Positions 26,163 through 34,185 of a stretch of 54,352 bases of DNA are shown one piece after another. Position 1 is the stretch's first letter, and every line of letters starts with the position of its first letter. The notes under the pieces were generated by a model. The model saw only the letters and a list, made by a program, of their open reading frames with translations, did not search any database and was not told where the DNA came from. The position numbers and the translations under genes were made by a program. This DNA is from Deltaproteobacteria bacterium (GTDB lineage: Bacteria; Desulfobacterota; Dissulfuribacteria; Dissulfuribacterales; QOAL01). Where the stretch lies: positions 1-54,352 of the forward strand of contig JALVJO010000169.1 of assembly GCA_027028245.1 (NCBI GenBank), given 5' to 3'.

Positions 26163-26738
26163 TCAAAAGGTTTCAACCAGTGTCTCGAAGTATCCCTTGG
26201 GGTGTGCACAGGCAGGGCATTTTTCCGGGGGCTCGTTGCCTTCGTGCACATAACCGCAGTTTCTGCAGCGCCATTTCACAGGTGCATCCTTTTTGAAGAC
26301 CTTGCCCTCTTCGATATTCCGGGCAAGTGCATTGTAGCGTTCTTCATGGTACTTCTCCGCCACTGCAATGGCCTCCATGACGCAGGCGATTTCATTGAAA
26401 CCTTCTTCCCTGGCGATCTTTGCAAATTCCGGATACATGGATGTATGTTCATAGTTTTCTCCTTCTGCCGATGCCTTCAGGTTTTCCAGGGTGGTCCCGA
26501 TGGTGCCTGCGGGAAAAGCACCAACAATCTCCACTTCTCCTCCTTCCAGGAACTTGAACAGGCGCTTGGCATGTTCCTTTTCCTGGTTTGCCGTTTCTTC
26601 AAACACTGCGGCTATCTGCACGTAGCCTTCCTTCTTGGCCTGGCTGGCGAAATATGTGTATCTGTTCCTGGCCTGTGATTCCCCGGCAAATGCCGTAAGT
26701 ATATTTTTTTCCGTCCTGGTACCCTTGAGTGAAGCCAT
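26163..26738 (-). CDS. rbr: Rubrerythrin
   Basis: A 191-residue peroxide reductase. The N-terminal four-helix diiron domain has ligands in [38 protein letters not shown]. The C-terminal rubredoxin-like domain has CRNCG and [11 protein letters not shown] (Fe(Cys)4). It reduces H2O2 to water with electrons from rubredoxin. The gene lies 67 bp upstream of the Sec-peroxiredoxin and downstream of two regulators, as in PerR-controlled loci of sulfate reducers. Confidence 0.97.
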   Translation of the reverse strand: MASLKGTRTEKNILTAFAGESQARNRYTYFASQAKKEGYVQIAAVFEETANQEKEHAKRLFKFLEGGEVEIVGAFPAGTIGTTLENLKASAEGENYEHTSMYPEFAKIAREEGFNEIACVMEAIAVAEKYHEERYNALARNIEEGKVFKKDAPVKWRCRNCGYVHEGNEPPEKCPACAHPKGYFETLVETF

Positions 26739-26786
26739 ATCTTGTCTCCTTTAACGTCTTGGTGTTTTCTCTTTATAAATGCTTTT

Positions 26787-27038
26787 TTACTGGGCTGCTA
26801 TTGACTTGCCCTTGTCCGTAACTTCGTATTTGCACCTGGCAGGGCTTTCTATCAGGCCCTTTTTCTTCAGGCTCTGAATCCTGCAGCTTACTGACTTTGA
26901 GGCAAGGCCTGTTGCTTCTGAAATTTCCTTGGTTGACACCGGCGAGTCCTTGGCTGCAACAGCCTTCAAGACCAGCTCCTGCTCCTCAGTGAGCTTGACA
27001 GCACCGTTGTCACCCTTGGATTTTCTTTTGCATGCCAT
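26787..27038 (-). CDS. Small winged-helix transcriptional regulator
   Basis: An 83-residue protein; ATG at 27038 is chosen because GGAGGAGTGAAA precedes it. After a basic N-terminus (MACKRKSKG), residues 15-80 form a winged helix: VLKAVAAKDSPVSTKEISEATGLASKSVSCRIQ covers helices 1-3 and KKKGLIESPARCKYEVT the wing. Two Cys (one at residue 3, one in the wing) and a Cys in SVSCR may sense redox state, but this is inference. It lies between perR and rbr on the same strand and may fine-tune this locus. Confidence 0.75.
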   Translation of the reverse strand: MACKRKSKGDNGAVKLTEEQELVLKAVAAKDSPVSTKEISEATGLASKSVSCRIQSLKKKGLIESPARCKYEVTDKGKSIAAQ

Positions 27039-27081
27039 TTTCACTCCTCCTGTTTTCAATTTTATAACATAAAAAAATATT

Positions 27082-27486
27082 TTAACTAAAAGTATTTTGG
27101 TTAATATTTTTCCTGTTGCGGCATTCTGGGCATATACCGCTGAATTCCACTTGGTCATCAATCACTTCATATCCGGAAGCATCTGAGATCATGGAATTTA
27201 GACGACGGCCCGGAATTGTTTTTACATCGGCAATTCTTCCGCACCTGATGCAGTGGATATGGTAATGGGGATGGGTGGCTGCATCGAATCGTTTCTGCCG
27301 GCCGCTGTATTCCAGTTTCTTGATTATTCCGGCCTCCGACATCTTTTCAAGATTCCTGTAGACCGTTGCAATACTGATCCTCGGCAGTCTCTGCTTGACC
27401 ACCAGGTAAAGCTCATCGGCAGTGGGATGGCTTTTGAGTTTTCGGAGCTCTTCTAGTATTATTTCTCTCTGGCTGGTCATTCTCAT
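27082..27486 (-). CDS. perR: PerR-type peroxide-sensing repressor (Fur family)
   Basis: A 134-residue Fur-family repressor. The winged helix spans residues 1-62 (HPTADELY; ISIATVYRNL). All five residues that bind the regulatory metal in Bacillus PerR are matched: His20, Asp68, His74, His76 and Asp87 (corresponding to 37, 85, 91, 93 and 104). Asp87 in GRIADV is the PerR-type residue, where Fur has Glu. The structural zinc site has CIRC and CPEC. Metal-catalysed His oxidation by peroxide would release it from DNA. It heads the oxygen-defence strand, and a Per-box-like sequence overlaps its own promoter. Confidence 0.93.
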   Translation of the reverse strand: MRMTSQREIILEELRKLKSHPTADELYLVVKQRLPRISIATVYRNLEKMSEAGIIKKLEYSGRQKRFDAATHPHYHIHCIRCGRIADVKTIPGRRLNSMISDASGYEVIDDQVEFSGICPECRNRKNINQNTFS

Positions 27487-27503
27487 TTGAATTGATTTCC
27501 TAT

Positions 27504-27548
27504 TTGATAATGATTACTACTTTTAAATGAGAGTCAGAAATTTGTCAA
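27504..27548 (-). promoter_or_regulatory. perR promoter with overlapping Per/Fur-box-like operator
   Basis: On the minus strand TTGACA (27548-27543) is followed after 17 nt by TAAAAG as a weak -10. Just downstream, 27504-27518 contains the 7-1-7 inverted repeat TAGTAAT-C-ATTATCA, close to the Per-box form TTATAAT-N-ATTATAA. The placement predicts autorepression of perR and possibly of the whole island. Confidence 0.6.
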
Positions 27549-27592
27549 TAAAAAAGATTAATTTTATCCAAAAATTTTTAAAAGGGTGAGCC

Positions 27593-28024
27593 ATGGATTT
27601 TATCGTTAAGACCTTTCAGCTGGAAAAGGCCATGGAAACCGGGCCTGATATCCAGGACATTACGGATGATATTGCAGTTTCAGTTGAAAAAAGCCGAATC
27701 AGAGACGGAGTTGTGCATTTGAACGTAGTGGGATCCACCGGTTCCCTGACCACCATAGAGTTTGAACCGGGCGTGATAGAGGATCTCAAGGATGCTGTAG
27801 AACGCATGGCGCCCAGGGGTATGGACTACAAACACGAGCTTGCATGGCATGACGGAAACGGTCATAGTCATGTTCAGTCAGCGCTTCTGGGTCCGAGTAT
27901 CAGCATATGCGTGCACGGCGGCAGGCTTCAGCTTGGAACCTGGCAGCAGGTGGTAGTCATCAACCATGACAACAGGCCCAGAAAGAGAAAGATCGCAGTT
28001 ACTGTTGTGGGAGCAGCCGGTTAA
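27593..28024 (+). CDS. yjbQ: YjbQ-family protein (UPF0047, secondary thiamine-phosphate synthase)
   Basis: A 143-residue protein of the YjbQ/UPF0047 family, which forms trimers with a metal-binding centre. The family signature is clear in HDGNGHSHVQSALLGPS and in VGSTGSLTTIEFEPG. Some members show weak thiamine-phosphate synthase activity; the physiological function is not settled. GGGTGAG lies just upstream of the ATG. It is divergent from perR, 106 bp apart, and is followed 35 bp later by the TraB-like gene. Confidence 0.9.
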   Translation: MDFIVKTFQLEKAMETGPDIQDITDDIAVSVEKSRIRDGVVHLNVVGSTGSLTTIEFEPGVIEDLKDAVERMAPRGMDYKHELAWHDGNGHSHVQSALLGPSISICVHGGRLQLGTWQQVVVINHDNRPRKRKIAVTVVGAAG

Positions 28025-28059
28025 AAAGGCATAAGGAATTTAGGAAGAAAGACACCGTA

Positions 28060-29238
28060 ATGACCACTGAACATGAAGATATCTCCAGGGTCTTCCTGGA
28101 TGGAAAAGAGATCATCCTGCTTGGAACAGCTCATATTTCAAGGGAATCCGTGGATCTTGTGACAGAAACAATACAGCGGGAAAAACCGGACTGTGTATGC
28201 GTTGAGCTGGACAAGAGGCGCTATGACGCCATATCCCGGAAGGATCATTTTGAACAGCTTGATATAAAAAAGATCATAAAGAAAAAACAGCTTGCAACCC
28301 TCATGGCAAACATGATCCTGTCTTCCTACCAGAAAAAGCTTGGTGAGAAGATGGGGGTGCTGCCGGGAACCGAGCTTATCGAGGCGGCAAGGGTTGCCGA
28401 GGACCAGGGAATCCCTCTTGAGCTGTGTGACAGGGATGTCAGGGTCACTTTGCTCAGGGCCTGGAGGATGACACCGCTTTGGAAAAAGGGAAAACTCATG
28501 GCCAGCCTTCTCATGAGCCTCTTTGATGATACCGACATCACCGAGGAGAAGCTGAGGCAGCTGAAGAAGTCTGATGTCATATCTGAGCTCATGGCAGAGC
28601 TTGGAAGCGCCATGCCTGAACTCAAGAAGGTTCTTATTGACGAGCGCGATACCTACCTGTCCGAGAAGATCAAGCAGGCACCAGGCAGGAAGATTGTCGC
28701 AGTCATAGGCAAGGGACACCTTGAAGGCATTAAAAAGGCCATCATGGAAGACAGAACCGGGCTTCTGGAGGAAATATCAACCTTACCTCCCCTGTCTCCG
28801 GCATGGAAGGCTGCCGGCTGGTCCGTCCCCGCTGTCATCATCGGGTCTGTTGCGGTTATTGCCTTCAACAGGGGAGCAGAAGTTGCCGGAGACAATGTTC
28901 TCTACTGGATACTGGCCAACGGCATTGCCTGCGCCCTTGGAGCAGTGGCGGCCCTGGCACACCCGGCAACTGTGGCCGCAGCCTTTGCCGCAGCTCCAGT
29001 GACCAGTCTCACGCCTGTGATAGGGGCAGGATATGTCACGGCCTTCGTGCAGGCGCTCATGCAGCCGCCCCTTGTAAAGGAAATCCAGAACGCCTCTGCC
29101 GACATGGGAACTTTAAGTGGCTGGTGGAAGAACAACCTGCTCAAGGTGTTTCTTGCCTTCCTGCTACCAGGTGTGGGCAGCATGGTGGGCACATGGCTGG
29201 GAGGCTACAGGATTATTTCAAATCTTTTCCCCGGTTAG
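28060..29238 (+). CDS. TraB/PrgY-family membrane protein
   Basis: A 392-residue protein. The N-terminal 230 residues form the TraB domain with the family motif LLGTAHISRES, a conserved ELDKRRYDA and a second GKGHLEGI motif, which may be a metal-dependent protease-like site. The C-terminal 150 residues contain four or five hydrophobic helices (residues about 255-385). PrgY of Enterococcus reduces peptide pheromone activity, and TraB proteins occur in all domains; the substrate here is unknown. Convergent with the HDOD gene, 10 bp apart. Confidence 0.88.
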   Translation: MTTEHEDISRVFLDGKEIILLGTAHISRESVDLVTETIQREKPDCVCVELDKRRYDAISRKDHFEQLDIKKIIKKKQLATLMANMILSSYQKKLGEKMGVLPGTELIEAARVAEDQGIPLELCDRDVRVTLLRAWRMTPLWKKGKLMASLLMSLFDDTDITEEKLRQLKKSDVISELMAELGSAMPELKKVLIDERDTYLSEKIKQAPGRKIVAVIGKGHLEGIKKAIMEDRTGLLEEISTLPPLSPAWKAAGWSVPAVIIGSVAVIAFNRGAEVAGDNVLYWILANGIACALGAVAALAHPATVAAAFAAAPVTSLTPVIGAGYVTAFVQALMQPPLVKEIQNASADMGTLSGWWKNNLLKVFLAFLLPGVGSMVGTWLGGYRIISNLFPG

Positions 29239-29248
29239 TCTTCCATCT

Positions 29249-30700
29249 TCACGCCGTGACACATGTTCTTTTCCTGGCCCTCAGGCTCGTGGCAGTGACA
29301 ACCAGCTGGCGGATTATCGAGGTCTTTTGGATTTCGTCGGGCTGGAACCTGCTGCCCATACTTTTATCAAGGATCAGACAGCCGATATTGGTTCCCTCTA
29401 TGACAAGGGGAGCCAGCAATATGGGTCTTGCCAGTACGTTTTCAGGCACACTGCCTTCCATGCCTGGCAGGTCCTTCCAGCAGAGGATGGTTTCTCTCTG
29501 ATGAATAAATGCATCCCTGAGTTCCCTGGCACAGCCTTCCAGGTGAAAGAAGAGTGTACGCTTCAACAGCCCGGCATGATCCCCCATGCCGAAGCCTGCG
29601 GAAAATCCGCGCCTGTCAGAAGAGACTTTGCAGAATATGATGTTTCCTGTGTTGATTACACGTCTCAGAATTTCTATGGCCAGAAGATATATCTGGTCAA
29701 GGCCTGTATCCATGCTGTTTATTGAACTCATCAAGTTCTGGACAAGTTCGGTAAAAAGTCTTTCTTTTTCAAGGCTGGACTGGAGCAGTGCATCTGCTTC
29801 CTTTTTTGCCTCCTGGCCGGTTTTTTCTGATATCTGAATTCCTGCCGGGGAAATTGCCGTAAACTCGGCGTGCAGCACGTCTTTGATGCCCGGGACGGTC
29901 TCTTTTGTCTCCTTCAATGCACGGCTCAGCACTCTATCAAGTGATTCTGTCTCGAGATGGTAATTCTTGGTTAATTCTTCCTCCAGTGAAATCAGTTCGT
30001 CCTCCGGGCCTCCGTTGTACCGTAAATTCACGAAAAGGGACACGTCCCTTGCAAGAGTGCGATATGCAGGAGTCGAACTGCCGGAGATGGAACCACACCC
30101 TTCCAGGTATCCTGCAAGGGTCTTCGGAAGTTTCCAGTGCCGGCACAGCTTGTAGCCGAGATCTCTTACCATCCGCTTTGCCTTCAGCCTGTCTTCGCTT
30201 TTTTTACTGGTCTCCAGCCCTTGTATCTCTGCCAGAAGCCCGGGGTTGCCTATGGCCATGGCGATCCTTGGAAGGTGCCTGAAAAGCGTGCAGATGAATA
30301 TCTCCTCGGGCTCGTAAGACCCGTATTCTTTGCCCATGGTCTGAGCAAGCCGGGCTGCCAGGAATGCCTTTCCGATCTCGGTTATGGCATCTTTACTTGC
30401 ATCTTCTCCCATGAGTTCCAGCACGGCCATGGAAAGTGCTATCTTTTTAACCGTGTTGAACCCAAGTAGTACCACGGCCTGAGTGACCGTTTTTATTTCC
30501 TTTCCAAGCCTGTTGTAATAAAAGGCGTTGACGGTTTGCAGCACCTTGTTTATAAGGCCGCAGTCATCTAAAATGATTACTGAAAGTTCGTGTGTCGAAA
30601 GCTCGTTGTCTTCTTCCAGCTGTATGAGTCTTCTTAAGGAAGCGGAAAGAAGGGGGATGCTGTCCAGTTTGTGTAGCTTTTTCAGCAGCGGCTTTTTCAA
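29249..30700 (-). CDS. HDOD-domain signalling protein with C-terminal GAF-like region
   Basis: A 483-residue cytosolic protein. Residues about 15-215 match the HDOD domain (LLSASLRRLIQL; VIILDDCGLINKVLQTVNA; VVLLGFNTVKKIALS), a degenerate HD fold that lacks the catalytic His-Asp pair and is used as a signalling scaffold. Residues about 300-480 resemble a GAF domain (LAIEILRRVINTGNIIFC, GCLILDKSMG). The protein likely links a small-ligand signal to gene expression or motility; no direct partner is visible. Confidence 0.78.
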   Translation of the reverse strand: MKKPLLKKLHKLDSIPLLSASLRRLIQLEEDNELSTHELSVIILDDCGLINKVLQTVNAFYYNRLGKEIKTVTQAVVLLGFNTVKKIALSMAVLELMGEDASKDAITEIGKAFLAARLAQTMGKEYGSYEPEEIFICTLFRHLPRIAMAIGNPGLLAEIQGLETSKKSEDRLKAKRMVRDLGYKLCRHWKLPKTLAGYLEGCGSISGSSTPAYRTLARDVSLFVNLRYNGGPEDELISLEEELTKNYHLETESLDRVLSRALKETKETVPGIKDVLHAEFTAISPAGIQISEKTGQEAKKEADALLQSSLEKERLFTELVQNLMSSINSMDTGLDQIYLLAIEILRRVINTGNIIFCKVSSDRRGFSAGFGMGDHAGLLKRTLFFHLEGCARELRDAFIHQRETILCWKDLPGMEGSVPENVLARPILLAPLVIEGTNIGCLILDKSMGSRFQPDEIQKTSIIRQLVVTATSLRARKRTCVTA

Positions 30701-30878
30701 TTTTTAAGGGTCCTGTAAAACCTCAACGTATGGGCATGCTAATTAAGTATACCAGTCCCGGCCGTATACATGCGCAGTAAGCACTCACAGGATACCGCAT
30801 CTGTCCCGCAGAATAGAGTCTCCGTTTCCCGGCCGCTTACTATTATAATTATCGAAAGAAATCTGTTAGACTGTAACC

Positions 30879-31931
30879 ATGATACTGCAAGAGATGAAAA
30901 TAGCAGACAGCCTCCTGGAGAGCTGGAAGGAGATACAGCAGCCATCTGTTATTCATACGGCTGACAGGTGTCTGAAGGTAAACGAGGCGTTTCTTGACTT
31001 GTTCGGCCTGCTGCGGGCAGACAAGGCCGAAGACAGGTTCATGGCGGAGTTTATTTCCCCCTGGTCATCCTACCGTCCGCGAGTAGGGGTAAGACAGGCC
31101 CTCGGCAGGAGATTTGATGGTTCCAGCTTTGATGCCGAACTTGTCACCTGCCCCTTCTGCATTGTTGACCATGACCTGATCTACCAGAGCATTGTAAAGG
31201 ACATATCCAGGATGAAATCCTGGGAAGACAGGATGCTGCAGTCGGAAAGACTCACTGCAATGGGTAAACTTTCCGGAGAGATTGCACACGAGATAAACAA
31301 CCCCCTGGGAGGGATACTTCTTTATGCAAATCTGATAAAGGAAGATATGCCCCCTGGGCATGAAGCAGAGAAAAATCTTCAGAAAATCATCAAGCTTGCT
31401 GCAAAGTGCAGGATTATCGCCAAGGGGCTCCTGGATTTCGGACGTTCTTCATCCAGGGGTTATGCCCCTGTGGACCTGAATCACGTAATACACGAGATGT
31501 TTTCACTAATTGGTGATCAGCATATATTTTCAGAGGTAGATACGAAGCTCCACCTCGAGGACAGCCTGCCTCATCTTGTAGGTGACCGCGGACAGCTTGA
31601 ACAGGTGGTGCTGAATCTCATGATGAATGCCGCAGAGGCTATGGAAGGCAGGGGAGAACTCCTTGTAACCACCAGAAGCCTGAGAAAGCCTTCCAGGATA
31701 CAGCTTTTGGTGGAAGATACCGGGCCGGGGATTCCAGAGGAAAGCAGGGTGAAGATATTTGAGCCCTTTTACACCACCAAGCAGTCAGGCGAAGGCACAG
31801 GACTTGGTCTTTCCATAACCCACGGTATAGTTCAGCGTCACGGCGGCAGGATTTCCGTAGAAACCGGACGTCACGGCGGCGCCCTTTTTACCGTGACACT
31901 GCCCCTTGACAACACGGGGATGGATTCATGA
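30879..31931 (+). CDS. Sensor histidine kinase (PAS-like sensor, NtrB type)
   Basis: A 350-residue cytosolic kinase with no membrane helix. An N-terminal PAS-like segment (residues 15-115) precedes the dimerisation domain with phospho-acceptor His137 in GEIAHEINNPLGG. The ATP-binding domain has the N box LNLMMNAAEAM, G1 VEDTGPGIP and G2 GTGLGLSITHG. It is coupled to the next gene by an ATGA overlap, so the NtrC-type regulator at 31928 is its cognate partner. The signal is unknown. No Shine-Dalgarno sequence lies before ATG 30879, and ATG at 30894 is possible. The 178-bp gap upstream (30701-30878) holds no evident gene. Confidence 0.92.
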   Translation: MILQEMKIADSLLESWKEIQQPSVIHTADRCLKVNEAFLDLFGLLRADKAEDRFMAEFISPWSSYRPRVGVRQALGRRFDGSSFDAELVTCPFCIVDHDLIYQSIVKDISRMKSWEDRMLQSERLTAMGKLSGEIAHEINNPLGGILLYANLIKEDMPPGHEAEKNLQKIIKLAAKCRIIAKGLLDFGRSSSRGYAPVDLNHVIHEMFSLIGDQHIFSEVDTKLHLEDSLPHLVGDRGQLEQVVLNLMMNAAEAMEGRGELLVTTRSLRKPSRIQLLVEDTGPGIPEESRVKIFEPFYTTKQSGEGTGLGLSITHGIVQRHGGRISVETGRHGGALFTVTLPLDNTGMDS

Positions 31932-33310
31932 AGGACAGGATCCTCATAATAGATGACGACATGGCCATAAGGGATGGATGCTGCCAGGTCCTTTCCAGGA
32001 GCGGCAGCGAGGTAACCGAAAGTTCCACCGGTGCAGAGGGCCTGGAAAAGATGGATAGGTACGAATTTGACCTGGTGCTCCTGGATCTCAAGCTTCCTGA
32101 CTATCATGGCCTGGATCTCATAAGAAAGATTCGGGATCGAGACCCTGGTGTCCCCATAGTTGTCATAACCGGCTACGGGACCATCCAAAATGCCGTGGAG
32201 GCCATGAGGCTCGGCGCCAATGATTTCCTGCCCAAGCCCTTTGAACCAGATGAACTCAGGCTGATAGTGGGAAGAAATATTGCTGCCCACAGGCTCGCCC
32301 TTGAAAACCTCTACTTGAAGGAGGAGTTGAAACGGAAAGAAGGTGAGAAGCGAATAGTCGGCGGCAGCACAGAGATGGAGGCCCTTTTTGAACAGGTGGA
32401 AAGGGTGGCCCCCACGGACAGCACCATCCTCATTACCGGTGAAAGCGGTACAGGCAAGGGGCTGCTTGCCAAGTTTATCCACGAGCACAGCAGCCGGCGG
32501 GATTATCCCTTTGTCTCTGTTGACTGCTCGACCCTGGTTTCGACCCTCTTTGAAAGCGAGCTTTTCGGCCATGTCAAGGGAGCATTTACCGGCGCAGAGA
32601 CAAACAAGATCGGAAAATTCGAGCTTGCAAGTGGCGGCACCCTGTTTCTGGATGAAATCGGGAATGTAAGCCTTGAGCTCCAGGCAAAACTTCTAAAGGC
32701 CGTGGAGGAAAAGGAGATCAGCAGGGTGGGCAGCCACAGGATCACCAAGGTGGATGTGAGGATCATTGCGGCCACAAATAAGAACTTAAGGAGGGCGGTG
32801 GAAAGGGGCACTTTCAGGCAGGATCTCTTTTTCCGGCTGAACGTCGTGGCCTTGAGGACCCCGCCTCTCAGGGCAAGAAGGGGAGATATCCCTGAACTCG
32901 TGAGATATTTCCTGGAGGTCTTCGGCAAAAAATACAACCGACCGAGACTTGCCGTCACCCCGGCGGTCCTGGCGCTTTTTGAAGAGTACCGGTGGCCCGG
33001 AAACGTCAGGGAACTTGAAAATATCATGGAAAGACTGGTCATATTTGCCGGGGGAAATATAATCGACGTGGATGATCTTCCCCTGGCAGGGATAAGGATA
33101 GGTGAAAGACTCAAGAGGCAGTCTCGTGGCACCTCCGCTGGGGCAGCAGTGGATTCTCCCCCCGAGGATTTGAGCCTCGGGCTGGCAGAAAAAAGGCATA
33201 TCCTGGCGGTTCTTGAAAAGACCAGCTGGAACAGGAGCGAGGCATCGAGACTCCTGGGTATAGACAGGAAGACCTTGAGGCACAAGCTTAGAAAATGGGG
33301 AATGGAATAA
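31928..33310 (+). CDS. Sigma-54-dependent response regulator (NtrC family)
   Basis: A 460-residue activator. The receiver domain has the acidic pocket DDD at 9-11 and phosphorylated Asp53. The central AAA+ domain has Walker A GESGTGKG, the sigma-54 contact loop GAFTGA at 218-223 and Walker B GGTLFLDE. The C-terminal Fis-type helix-turn-helix is [19 protein letters not shown]. It should activate sigma-54 promoters when phosphorylated by the upstream kinase. The 3' end overlaps the glycosyltransferase gene, so the targets may include surface polysaccharide genes. No clear sigma-54 promoter was found nearby by eye. Confidence 0.95.
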   Translation: MKDRILIIDDDMAIRDGCCQVLSRSGSEVTESSTGAEGLEKMDRYEFDLVLLDLKLPDYHGLDLIRKIRDRDPGVPIVVITGYGTIQNAVEAMRLGANDFLPKPFEPDELRLIVGRNIAAHRLALENLYLKEELKRKEGEKRIVGGSTEMEALFEQVERVAPTDSTILITGESGTGKGLLAKFIHEHSSRRDYPFVSVDCSTLVSTLFESELFGHVKGAFTGAETNKIGKFELASGGTLFLDEIGNVSLELQAKLLKAVEEKEISRVGSHRITKVDVRIIAATNKNLRRAVERGTFRQDLFFRLNVVALRTPPLRARRGDIPELVRYFLEVFGKKYNRPRLAVTPAVLALFEEYRWPGNVRELENIMERLVIFAGGNIIDVDDLPLAGIRIGERLKRQSRGTSAGAAVDSPPEDLSLGLAEKRHILAVLEKTSWNRSEASRLLGIDRKTLRHKLRKWGME

Positions 33311-34170
33311 CCTGCGATGTGGGCATAGTTGGATTCAACTGCTATCCTGAACTTGAATTATGTCTGGACAGTATTTACCAGGCAGAAAAGGATGCCCTCG
33401 GGCGGATTCACGTAGTTGAAAACAGCAGCATCGAAATCCCATCCCGCCTGAGGGAGAGCTTTCCGGATGTAGTCTGGAAAGAGAACAGGGAGAATATCGG
33501 GTTTGCAAGGGCATGCAACCAGATAATTTCTGAAACCGCTTCACCCTATATAATGCTTCTGAATCCCGACTGTCTGGTAATAAAGGGTTTTCTCCAAAGG
33601 GCCATGGAATGGCTTGAAGAACACTGCGACACCGCAGTCCTGGGGCCGAGGATTCTGGATTCCGACGGACAGGTTCAGGCATCTGCAAGGGCCTTTCCAG
33701 GGCTGCATACTGCCTTTTTTGGAAGGACCTCGCTTCTTACCAGGATTTTTCCAGCCAATGCCGTCTCCAGCAGGAATCTTACCGCGCGGTCCTGCCAGGA
33801 TGGGCCCAAGGAGGTGGACTGGGTTTCAGGGGCCTGCATGGTGGTAAGACGTTCGGCCATAAGGAAAGCCGGCCTCCTGGACGAGGGGTTTTTCATGTAC
33901 TGGGAGGACTGTGACTGGTGTACCCGTTTTCGAAAATGCGGCTGGAAGATCATATACCACCCGGGCATGGGGCCTGTCAGGCATGCTGCAGGAAGCTCCA
34001 GCACCAAGGTGCCCTTTTTGACGCATTTTCACTTTCACAAGAGTGCGGCAAGGCTTTATCTTAAATATGATACTACCCCCTTCAGGGTCGGCAGCCTGGT
34101 TGCAATTTCAGGGGCATTGTTGAGGTTTCTGATGTTGTTTCCCGGGGTTTTTCTCAAGCAGTACCGATAA
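33295..34170 (+). CDS. Family 2 glycosyltransferase (rhamnosyltransferase-like)
   Basis: A 291-residue cytosolic GT2 enzyme transferring a sugar from a nucleotide donor to a surface glycan precursor. The GT-A fold is seen in [18 protein letters not shown], in NIGFARACN, and in the metal-binding [20 protein letters not shown] and [13 protein letters not shown] match WbbL-like enzymes, suggesting rhamnosyl transfer, though sugar specificity cannot be read. It overlaps the preceding regulator gene by 16 bp and is followed 15 bp later by the clostripain-family gene, so the four genes may be cotranscribed. Confidence 0.87.
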   Translation: MGNGITCDVGIVGFNCYPELELCLDSIYQAEKDALGRIHVVENSSIEIPSRLRESFPDVVWKENRENIGFARACNQIISETASPYIMLLNPDCLVIKGFLQRAMEWLEEHCDTAVLGPRILDSDGQVQASARAFPGLHTAFFGRTSLLTRIFPANAVSSRNLTARSCQDGPKEVDWVSGACMVVRRSAIRKAGLLDEGFFMYWEDCDWCTRFRKCGWKIIYHPGMGPVRHAAGSSSTKVPFLTHFHFHKSAARLYLKYDTTPFRVGSLVAISGALLRFLMLFPGVFLKQYR

Positions 34171-34185
34171 CAAATAAAAAAGCCC

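Noticed and set aside
25502-26166. Peroxiredoxin split into two separate short genes or a frameshifted pseudogene
   Set aside because: The frame is the same before and after the break, the only interruption is UGA exactly at the catalytic Cys codon, and a SECIS-like hairpin follows. A frameshift would need a frame change, and there is none.
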